Origin: Bacteroidales bacterium UBA4912 | Lineage (GTDB): Bacteria; Bacteroidota; Bacteroidia; Bacteroidales; Dysgonomonadaceae | Assembly (NCBI GenBank): GCA_002398875.1 | Contig: DHCC01000037.1 | Coordinates: forward strand, 1 to 9,599 | DNA: 9,599 nt | Direction: 5' to 3' | In this document: positions 1-6,232 of the stretch, piece after piece | Layout: each line of letters opens with the position of its first letter | Numbering within the stretch: the stretch's first letter is position 1 | Notes under the pieces: generated by a model | Databases searched by the model: none | What the model was told of the DNA's origin: nothing | What the model saw: only the letters and a program-made list of their open reading frames with translations | Made by a program: the position numbers and the translations under genes

Positions 1-723
1 TTCTCCCCCCGGTTGGAATGAACTGGCTTTACCACGGCTTACCAGCACCTTGATATCATCCTTTATATCTCCATTTGATGAGCCGGAATAACCTGATTGT
101 GCTTTTTGAATGACAGCAACTCTTTTTTCCAACGCCCCGTTCTTCTGTTTAATAACAACCTCTGCCTTGCGTTCTGTTTCGTTTGGATTCCAAGCCACCT
201 GGTATTGGTAAACTTTTTTCACCATTTCTCCTGAGCGGTTTTCAAGTTTGGGCTTTATCCATACGGCTTCTGCGGGAATAATAATATCATATTCAATGTT
301 TGAAGTTATCTCCAGAGTTAAGTCACCACCGTTTACAGGGATGTTGAATATTTCAGCTGAAACCAGAATTGCAGGTTCCTTTCCCAATTGTTCCACAACT
401 ATAGCCTCTGAAAGTTTACCTGCAATAATTTTGATCTCACCCCTACGAGTGTCGGATCCTTTATTCTCAGAAACAACAATGTGAAGAATGGAGCCATTTC
501 TTGTAGCTTCAATCCACGATGCCCCATCCGGCCGAACGGTTGCAGTCCAGTCTTCAATGCTTGTTTTCACCGGTACATCTAGTATTGAAGCTGCAGCATT
601 AAAATTTACTGTCTTAGTGTCAACAGTTAGAAACGGAGGAATTGCCTCTTCTTTGTCTGCACATGAAAACAAGATTCCGGTTAAAAACACAACGAACAAA
701 AATGGAATTGATTTTAGCTTCAT
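1..723 (-). CDS. BACON-domain lipoprotein, probable discoidin (CBM32-like) domain following; 3' end cut off by window
   Basis: This is the last gene of the cluster in the window; 241 codons are visible and no stop is reached before the left edge. The start at 723 is well fixed, because an in-frame TAA lies only two codons upstream. Residues 1-20 form a lipoprotein signal (KLKSIPFLFVVFLTGILFSC) with lipobox LFSC, so Cys21 should be lipidated. The acidic CADKEE that follows resembles the export signals of Bacteroidota surface lipoproteins. Two BACON-type immunoglobulin-like repeats follow, at about 30-113 (with DGASWIEA, DTRRGEIKI and VVEQLGKE) and about 118-208 (ending VAVIQKAQ). After a Gly/Ser linker, residues 223-241 (IKVLVSRGKASSFQPGGE) look like the first strand of an F5/8 type C domain. 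BACON domains usually act as spacers or mucin/glycan-binding modules. The gene lies 39 bp after the M60 peptidase stop with no evident promoter, so the two are probably co-transcribed. What the missing C-terminus carries (binding module only, or an enzyme) cannot be told. Confidence 0.9.
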   Translation of the reverse strand, partial: MKLKSIPFLFVVFLTGILFSCADKEEAIPPFLTVDTKTVNFNAAASILDVPVKTSIEDWTATVRPDGASWIEATRNGSILHIVVSENKGSDTRRGEIKIIAGKLSEAIVVEQLGKEPAILVSAEIFNIPVNGGDLTLEITSNIEYDIIIPAEAVWIKPKLENRSGEMVKKVYQYQVAWNPNETERKAEVVIKQKNGALEKRVAVIQKAQSGYSGSSNGDIKDDIKVLVSRGKASSFQPGGE

Positions 724-762
724 AGCTTATATAGATAAATAAGTAAATTGTACTCCTAGCAA

Positions 763-2808
763 TTAATCTTCCATCAGTGTAATATCTTTTTTTGGTTTGG
801 GAAGGTTCATTTCAGCAATGGCATTTTTTACAGCATCCACATCTTCGCGTGTCACATTGTAGAAATATAAGCCATAGTCATTTACATCGATATCACCAGT
901 ATAGAAAAATCCCCAGCGATCAAAAAACTCTGTAAGGTCTGTTTGTGACACCTCACATGCCAGCCGGCAAAATTCCAGCATATTCAGATAGTTTTTACTG
1001 CGATCACCTTCTCCGAGCGGTTTCTGCTTTCTCATGGCAATCATCAGATCGGGATAAAAATCTGGATATCCCTGTTCACTGAAATAGAGATGTAGTTGCC
1101 AGAAAGGGACAAGCCGCTGAAAAACATCAGTATTCCCCTGCCCGCCATATTGATTTGAAGAGGTTGCTATTCCTGGAAAATCCATATATGATATACCCTT
1201 ATCCAAGATTGTTTCGCGTGCCTTCGCATACGTACTCTCTTCAGAAATGCGGCTTTTGTTTCCCAGCATAGTTGTGGAATATAGTGTAAGAATATTATTA
1301 CTTACCTCCGTCATACCGCCCCAGGTAAGTTGCGGGCGCATTTGCAGCACATGCCCCAGCTCGTGGCTGAAACCCCAGCACGGATCGCCTTTTATGATAC
1401 TTGCAGGATCGGCAACAAGTCGCATTGCCCAATCGATATAAGCAACACCATCTTGATCGCGAAACATATAATAGTGGTAGTTTATGCGTGCCAACACCCT
1501 GTTTTTAGGAAAAAAACCTTCTTTGTCCCACCCAATAAAATGACGTTGCAATGCAACAATGGTATCAAAATTTTGAATCAGCTCTACTCCTTTACTCCAT
1601 GTAAAACGTTTAAGGCTGTCAACAGGAAAGGCAACCTGAATATATTTTCCACGCAAATCCATAATAGGGCTTACAGCATTCTCTAAAAGAGCATTGAAAT
1701 CGGCATTGGTATCACCACGTGTGAGATCGAAATAGCCATTTATTTTCCCGGTCGGGAAATGAACGTTCACCGGTTCATAATTATCAGGGTCACTTTCAGT
1801 AAAATATTGAATATAAGCATGCCCCCCCTTTTCAAGATGTATCAGGTTAACACCTTCATGTAGTACATGAGATTCATTTTTTAAGCCCCACCCTGCCGGA
1901 TCACTTTCAGGCTTCACTCCTTCGGGCGCTTTTCGTGTCCACTCAGGAACCACAAGACGAATTTTTGCGCCATTTGTTTCACCTACAAATACAATATTTT
2001 CTCCTTTTTCAAGTATTACACCTGTTATTCCCTCATACTTGCTAAATCCATCTCCGATACGCATTTTTTCTCCAAGTACTTCAGGGTTAAGATATGGTTC
2101 GTAACTTGCAAGTCTCAATCCGGGATTATATTTCTTTTTATATAGCTGCATTGCCAGGTTCCTGATTGCCGGAATTTTTAATCTTGAGATCTCCCTGCGC
2201 TTAATATCAGGTTTCAAGGCGGTACCGGTTAAATCGGCAAACACCTGAGCCTCATCGAGCAGTCTGGCGCGGGTAATTGCACCTTTCGGCATCATCATGC
2301 ACTCAAGTTCTCCAAGACTCACCATATATAAATCTCCAGCCCTTCTATCCGTAAAAGCGTCAGTTATAACTAATTTAATTTTTTCGGGACTTTTTATCGG
2401 TTCGTCCAATTCAACCTGAACTGGAGAGTTTGAAGGTTCGGCTTCTACATATGCAATTTTTTGATAAATCCCTTTTTTCATCACCCACACTTCAGCTGTT
2501 TTAATTATACCGTTAATTCCGGTTCCACGAGGTGAGAGAACAACTTTGTCCAACTGCTTTCCTTTACCGTCCAAATCAGCTTCAATTATTATCTCTTGTT
2601 TTGGAATTCCATTCCACAAAGTGTGAAAAATATCTGCATCTGAGTCTCTTCTCCCGTCAACAATATTCTCTATTCCTGAAATAGGCTGTTCAATACCTGA
2701 GGGAGAAAGTTTTATGTTCTTTAACGGAATAAGTGTTGATGAATTTTGCGAATATCCGGAAAAAATTACCAGAATAAGCGATAGAAGTGTGAGCTTTGTT
2801 GATTTCAT
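763..2808 (-). CDS. M60-like zinc metallopeptidase (enhancin/mucinase family), secreted
   Basis: A complete 681-residue protein; an in-frame TAA three codons before the ATG supports this start. Residues 1-20 are a signal peptide (hydrophobic core LTLLSLILVIFSG) with no lipobox cysteine, so it appears to be exported by signal peptidase I. Residues about 25-170 form a beta-rich galactose-binding-like (discoidin-like) module containing VDGRRDSDADIFHTLW. A helical linker (about 180-225) follows, then the M60-like N-terminal domain (about 240-345, with RIGDGFSKYEGITGV) and the catalytic domain (about 350-630). The gluzincin site is intact: HELGH at 482-486 gives zinc ligands His482 and His486 and catalytic Glu483, and Glu501 in GGMTEVSNNI is the expected third ligand, 14 residues after the motif. 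M60-like peptidases cleave O-glycosylated proteins such as mucins; substrate here is inferred from family only. It follows a 222-bp gap with regulatory symmetry and precedes the BACON lipoprotein gene by 39 bp. Family assignment is very secure; the N-terminal module is less so. Confidence 0.95.
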   Translation of the reverse strand: MKSTKLTLLSLILVIFSGYSQNSSTLIPLKNIKLSPSGIEQPISGIENIVDGRRDSDADIFHTLWNGIPKQEIIIEADLDGKGKQLDKVVLSPRGTGINGIIKTAEVWVMKKGIYQKIAYVEAEPSNSPVQVELDEPIKSPEKIKLVITDAFTDRRAGDLYMVSLGELECMMMPKGAITRARLLDEAQVFADLTGTALKPDIKRREISRLKIPAIRNLAMQLYKKKYNPGLRLASYEPYLNPEVLGEKMRIGDGFSKYEGITGVILEKGENIVFVGETNGAKIRLVVPEWTRKAPEGVKPESDPAGWGLKNESHVLHEGVNLIHLEKGGHAYIQYFTESDPDNYEPVNVHFPTGKINGYFDLTRGDTNADFNALLENAVSPIMDLRGKYIQVAFPVDSLKRFTWSKGVELIQNFDTIVALQRHFIGWDKEGFFPKNRVLARINYHYYMFRDQDGVAYIDWAMRLVADPASIIKGDPCWGFSHELGHVLQMRPQLTWGGMTEVSNNILTLYSTTMLGNKSRISEESTYAKARETILDKGISYMDFPGIATSSNQYGGQGNTDVFQRLVPFWQLHLYFSEQGYPDFYPDLMIAMRKQKPLGEGDRSKNYLNMLEFCRLACEVSQTDLTEFFDRWGFFYTGDIDVNDYGLYFYNVTREDVDAVKNAIAEMNLPKPKKDITLMED

Positions 2809-2908
2809 TTGATTTTTTTATATGTTTATTTATTAAAAATAGTTAGGCATTTTACAAAGTGTCGCCTTTATCTAGCTAATAATCAGATTTTCCAACTCTT
2901 TCTAAAAA

Positions 2909-2940
2909 CAAAATAATCATTTAGCAATGTACGCGTCAAA
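2909..2940 (-). promoter_or_regulatory. Candidate Bacteroides-type promoter for the M60/BACON genes
   Basis: On the minus strand TTTG (2940-2937) is followed after exactly 20 nt by TTATTTTG (2916-2909). The consensus for the primary sigma factor of Bacteroides is TTTG at -33 and TAnnTTTG at -7 with a spacer of about 19-23 nt. The match is complete apart from one base in the -7 element (TT instead of TA). Transcription would start near 2902, giving a leader of about 95 nt ahead of the M60 ATG. Such motifs arise by chance in AT-rich DNA, so this is supported mainly by spacing and by its position at the head of a two-gene unit. Confidence 0.4.
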
Positions 2941-2949
2941 TGATTATTT
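2911..2949. repeat. Perfect 12-bp inverted repeat with 15-nt spacer over the candidate promoter
   Basis: AAATAATCATTT at 2911-2922 is the exact reverse complement of AAATGATTATTT at 2938-2949, separated by 15 nt (2923-2937). The arms cover the -7 and -33 elements of the candidate promoter, so the repeat could be an operator for a dimeric regulator. In RNA read from the minus strand it would form a weak, nearly all-A/U stem followed by a U-rich run (UUUUGUUUUU), so it could instead be a second, weak terminator for read-through transcripts. The symmetry is seen directly; its role is inference. Confidence 0.55.
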
Positions 2950-2971
2950 ACAGAACTATTAATATTGAGAA

Positions 2972-3003
2972 ATCTACCGGAAGCAGTACTGCTTCCGGTA
3001 GAT
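2972..3003 (-). terminator. 32-bp perfect palindrome; terminator-like hairpin after the DUF1735/discoidin gene
   Basis: The sequence is a perfect palindrome whose half-site is ATCTACCGGAAGCAGT. As RNA from the minus strand it forms a 14-bp stem with a GUAC loop, beginning 27 nt after the stop codon of the upstream gene. The stem is rich in G/C at its centre, and the run after it is only moderately U-rich (UUUCUC). It therefore looks like a leaky intrinsic terminator or an mRNA 3'-end protecting hairpin that separates the susC-susD-binding protein transcript from the peptidase genes. On the opposite strand it is followed by an A-rich, not T-rich, stretch, so it is oriented for the minus strand. 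Confidence 0.6.
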
Positions 3004-3030
3004 AAAAAATCACTATTAATTATTTTGCCT

Positions 3031-4356
3031 TTATTCAACTCCTCTTATATATAATTCACTCAAGTTTGCAAAAGGAGGACGCCTGCTTTCCGTGATTTCC
3101 ACTTTAATGTATCGTCCGCGTGTAGTTGTAACTTTAAATATTTGAGCTTCATTAACCTCGGCCATTTCAAATGTACCAATCTTTGTAAATGTAACGTTAT
3201 CTGAACTGATATAAAAATTACCGGCTTTTGTATCTCGCTGATTAGGGCGGCGCTGCAGATCCACTGAAGTTACCATAAGATCCTTTTTCATATCTACTGT
3301 AATATAGTGCGGCAATTGGCCTGTCCCGCCTGCCCACTGGCTATGCCAGTAGGTAGAAGAATTTCCGTCAAGTATGCATGAAGCTACACCATTGCCAGCT
3401 CCTTCACCTGCAGCCTCTTCCGAAGAGAAGCCGGCTATTGTCCATCCAGTTCTATCGAAACGCATTGCAGGCTTGGAGATAACTACAAAATGAACATTTC
3501 TCTCAGGATCAACAGAGAATTTTGAAGTGTTTTCAATAACTACAGGTAGTACAAAATCATCGTAATCAATTTTCTCTGAATCAAAAATTATTGTACTTTC
3601 AGCTGTTTTTTTCCCTTTTTCAATGATCACTGGATTTTCCGTTATGGTATAAGCATTAGCTGGTAATAATGATAATTTTTTATCATTATCCAAATTATAC
3701 TTTTCCACCAAATCCGGGTCAATTTTTAAGTTAACTGAGATATCCCATTCATTGGGAAAATCAACTCCCAGCAGAAGTTCCTGACTGTATTTGGATGTTG
3801 ATTTTGCTTCAATTGAGATTTTCGAACTAAGAGTTCTGAAGTATATCAAGGGATCTCTTATCAGAGGTTTAATAAAAGTTTCCAGTTTTTCTTCATTTTT
3901 ATCTATACTCGCTTGTGTGACAATTACCGGAATCACATAGCCTGCCGAGTTCTGTTCATCGAAGTCCGAAATTTTATCTATTTCCTCATAATCAATTAAT
4001 ATGCCTACATATTCTAACCTGCTCTCCTCAGAGAAATTCAACGATTTATCGTTGAGTTGAAAACAGTTATCAGGCAATCGCCTATAGCTCGTATTATTGG
4101 AGTAATTGTACGCTTCTAATTCAGCCTCACTCATCACATTTAACTGAACATCAGCCGACACCTTTTCATAACCCGATTTAAATACACCCAGTTTAAAAAC
4201 AAATGGTTCCCCGGTTTTATATATTGTCAGATCTACCTTTCCGCTTTGTGGAATATAAATTTTTGGTGGTGTAATATGATCAAGTCTATTGTCTGCACAG
4301 GACATAATATTTAATAATATTACGAAGCTTACAATGATAAAGAAATTATTTTTCAT
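3031..4356 (-). CDS. Surface glycan-binding lipoprotein with two DUF1735-type domains and a C-terminal F5/8 type C (CBM32-like) domain
   Basis: A complete 441-residue protein starting 12 bp after the susD-like stop, behind an A-rich leader (AAAATAATAAAT) typical of Bacteroidota. Residues 1-19 are a lipoprotein signal with lipobox NIMSC, so Cys20 is the likely lipid anchor; CADNRLD follows. Two tandem DUF1735-like (BT_3987 N-terminal-like) repeats can be aligned: about 33-150, with EAYNYSNNTSYRRLPDNCF, and about 170-295, with VEKYNLDNDKKLSLLPANAY. Both show the family's YN...LP.N pattern. Residues about 303-441 are a discoidin domain with the hallmark DGNSSTYWHSQW (330-341), strands ITVDMKKDLMVTSVDLQRR and a closing GRYIKVEITES...LSELYIRG. 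No catalytic motif is visible. Position directly after SusCD and this architecture suggest a surface glycan-binding protein that delivers ligand to the transporter. The ligand is unknown; CBM32-like domains often bind galactose, GalNAc or GlcNAc-type sugars. Confidence 0.9.
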   Translation of the reverse strand: MKNNFFIIVSFVILLNIMSCADNRLDHITPPKIYIPQSGKVDLTIYKTGEPFVFKLGVFKSGYEKVSADVQLNVMSEAELEAYNYSNNTSYRRLPDNCFQLNDKSLNFSEESRLEYVGILIDYEEIDKISDFDEQNSAGYVIPVIVTQASIDKNEEKLETFIKPLIRDPLIYFRTLSSKISIEAKSTSKYSQELLLGVDFPNEWDISVNLKIDPDLVEKYNLDNDKKLSLLPANAYTITENPVIIEKGKKTAESTIIFDSEKIDYDDFVLPVVIENTSKFSVDPERNVHFVVISKPAMRFDRTGWTIAGFSSEEAAGEGAGNGVASCILDGNSSTYWHSQWAGGTGQLPHYITVDMKKDLMVTSVDLQRRPNQRDTKAGNFYISSDNVTFTKIGTFEMAEVNEAQIFKVTTTRGRYIKVEITESRRPPFANLSELYIRGVE

Positions 4357-4368
4357 ATTTATTATTTT

Positions 4369-6213
4369 TTACCATCCATAATTTTGAATAATCAATTTAT
4401 TTCTATCAAGTTCGCGCTGATGGAAAGGATAGAGATAATGTTTTGTTTCGAAAACACGTGTTTCGAAGATGGTGCGTTTCCAGAATGATTCTGGAGTTGT
4501 AGTGGCATTTGGTGAAGGAGCTGCAGATGTTGTGTCCATTCCCCACATGGGCCCTCCGTCAACCTCCTCTGAAATCATCCAGGTGCGAGTATCGAAAAAT
4601 CGTTTATTTTCAAAAGCCAGTTCTATTTGCCTCTCACGACGAATCAGTTCACGCATTTTATTCTTGTTTCCTATTGCTTCTGGATATACTTCTTCGATAT
4701 TTGGTACTCCTGCACGTTCACGAATTTCATTTAAATATTTTATAATATCGGTATGGCCTGGATCGTATTCATTAAGTGCCTCAACATAGTTAAGCAAAAC
4801 TTCTGCATACCTGAAAATAGGCCAGGTAATATTACCCCATTGACCACCAGCTGTATTCAGTGTAGGATCAGTCCATTTTCTCATCATGTATCCCGGTTTT
4901 GGATAGTCGTGACTCACACCACCTCCGGAATTTCCGTTAAAACCAAAGTTCACAATCGCGCTTGATCCGGTATATGGCAGTTTGCTTCCACTCCATAATA
5001 CTGTAGCATAAAACCGAGGCTCACGGTCTTTGTACATGTTAAATGTCCGTTTAGCTCCACCTTTATCAATCGGATGCTCAAAATTGGTAAACCCATCTTC
5101 ATTATAGCCGGATGTCTCATCAATAATTGGACTTCCATCCGATTGATAACCTATAACGGGATAGCGACCATTTTTCATTGAGTACGCATCTACCTGCTGC
5201 TGAGTGGGGCTGACTCCGCCGTAAGCAACGCCTCCAGCTACTCTGGGAGTTGTATGAACGCGTGTATAGTAACCACCCAGATAACGGCCCCATATGATTT
5301 CACCGTTCCACAGTTCAAGGAATACCCTTTGGTACGATTTTAACGGATCATGTTTACCGTTGGTTTGAACCTTATGCAATTCATACTTTTGCATATCAAT
5401 AATTTCTTTCGCTGCATCAGCAGCTCTTTTCCAGCGATCACTTTTTACAGTAGCTATTCCGGGGAAAAGTTCCTTTCCATCTTCATTTTTTAAATCTGCA
5501 TAAAGTTCATTTCCATTAAACAGTGGCCTTGCATAAAAGAGCAACAGTTCAGAAATAATTGCTTTGCATGCTCCTTTTGTGGGCTTACCATAGTATTGGG
5601 CAGGCTGTTCCTCAGGTAAAATTTTTTCACATTCCCTTAATTCCGTAACTATGTACTCCACACATTCATCCATGCTATTTCTTGGTCTTTGCAGATCAGC
5701 TATAGGTAAGTTAAAATCGAGTATTTCGTCACCTAATATCATCACGGGACCATATAATTGAACCAGCTGATAGTAATAATATGCTCTTGCAAAACGGGCT
5801 TCTATCGGCCATTGTTCTCTTTCTATTGCCTCCAGATCTTTTGCATGTGCTTCTGGCGCATTCTGCATAAAAATGGTAGCTTCACGAATTCCGCGATAAT
5901 ATTGGTCCCATTTTAAATAGGGTATGCTTGACGGATTCCATGTACCGAAATTCATTAATCTGTATTCTCTGTTGTAAGTAGCTGACCCCTCATCAGACGC
6001 ACCAATAAAAGGGTGCCCATCAACCATATTGTCCGGCGATGTCATATAACCCCAAACATTACTGAGCGCCCGTTCTATAGTTTCTCTTTTTTCCCATATT
6101 TTAGGAAAACTCATAGGTAAGTCTTCTTCTTTGTCTAAATAGCTATCACACGAGGTAAAGCATGAGAAAAAAAGGATACTTAAAAAGAACAATCTAATAT
6201 TATATATTTTCAT
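4369..6213 (-). CDS. SusD/RagB-like outer-membrane lipoprotein
   Basis: A complete 614-residue SusD-family protein, the lid and ligand-capture subunit of the SusCD transporter. The start is 19 bp after the SusC stop, preceded by an A-rich stretch and no Shine-Dalgarno. The lipobox FTSC places the lipidated cysteine at residue 22, and CDSYLDKEED that follows is the acidic surface-export pattern common in SusD proteins. The N-terminal SusD-like/TPR part (about 25-240) shows ALSNVWGYM, GIREATIFMQNAP, EARFARAYYYYQLVQLYGPV and the highly typical ISELLLFYARPLFNGNELYA. The RagB/SusD domain (about 290-614) shows PIFRYAEVLLNYVEALNEY, YLNEIRERAGVP, LIRRERQIELAFENKRFFDTR written here only in part, and the family-typical ending YLYPFHQRELDRN...IIQNYGW. 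Length is normal to slightly long for the family. Ligand specificity cannot be read from the sequence. Confidence 0.97.
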   Translation of the reverse strand: MKIYNIRLFFLSILFFSCFTSCDSYLDKEEDLPMSFPKIWEKRETIERALSNVWGYMTSPDNMVDGHPFIGASDEGSATYNREYRLMNFGTWNPSSIPYLKWDQYYRGIREATIFMQNAPEAHAKDLEAIEREQWPIEARFARAYYYYQLVQLYGPVMILGDEILDFNLPIADLQRPRNSMDECVEYIVTELRECEKILPEEQPAQYYGKPTKGACKAIISELLLFYARPLFNGNELYADLKNEDGKELFPGIATVKSDRWKRAADAAKEIIDMQKYELHKVQTNGKHDPLKSYQRVFLELWNGEIIWGRYLGGYYTRVHTTPRVAGGVAYGGVSPTQQQVDAYSMKNGRYPVIGYQSDGSPIIDETSGYNEDGFTNFEHPIDKGGAKRTFNMYKDREPRFYATVLWSGSKLPYTGSSAIVNFGFNGNSGGGVSHDYPKPGYMMRKWTDPTLNTAGGQWGNITWPIFRYAEVLLNYVEALNEYDPGHTDIIKYLNEIRERAGVPNIEEVYPEAIGNKNKMRELIRRERQIELAFENKRFFDTRTWMISEEVDGGPMWGMDTTSAAPSPNATTTPESFWKRTIFETRVFETKHYLYPFHQRELDRNKLIIQNYGW

Positions 6214-6232
6214 TTTTATCTGTTTTTACTGA

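Larger units (their letters stand above)
2809..3030. promoter_or_regulatory. Intergenic regulatory region between binding-protein gene and M60 peptidase gene
   Basis: This 222-bp AT-rich spacer contrasts with the 12, 19 and 39 bp between the other genes of the cluster. Read in the direction of transcription it holds a strong 32-bp palindrome shortly after the upstream stop codon, then a second inverted repeat overlapping a candidate Bacteroides-type promoter, then a leader of roughly 95 nt before the M60 start. The simplest reading is partial or full termination of the susCD transcript followed by a fresh promoter, so that the peptidase half can be expressed at a different level or time. I see no further open reading frame of substance and no recognisable riboswitch fold in it. 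Confidence 0.6.

Noticed and set aside
248..742. Two plus-strand open frames opposite the BACON lipoprotein gene
   Set aside because: They are antisense to a frame with a clear signal peptide, lipobox and domain pattern, and their products show no recognisable family or export signal.
753..757. AGGAG on the minus strand ahead of the BACON gene, resembling a Shine-Dalgarno
   Set aside because: It is 29 nt from the ATG, too far to act, and an in-frame TAA two codons before the ATG rules out a longer start; Bacteroidota usually do not rely on Shine-Dalgarno sites.
1247..1686. Overlapping plus-strand open frames (64 and 118 residues) opposite the M60 catalytic region
   Set aside because: The minus strand here encodes the conserved HExxH region; the plus-strand products look like random sequence.
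2833..2850. Five-codon reading frame (MPNYF) in the leader of the M60 gene
   Set aside because: It is too short to judge, has no ribosome binding site or attenuator structure, and such frames are common by chance.
4357..4368. Short gap in the same reading frame between the SusD-like stop and the next start, considered as a possible broken fusion
   Set aside because: Both proteins have complete ends and the downstream one has its own lipoprotein signal, so these are two normal genes.
4469..5138. Several open frames on both strands inside the SusD-like gene
   Set aside because: They are alternative frames of a complete, well-conserved SusD protein and have no leader or domain of their own.
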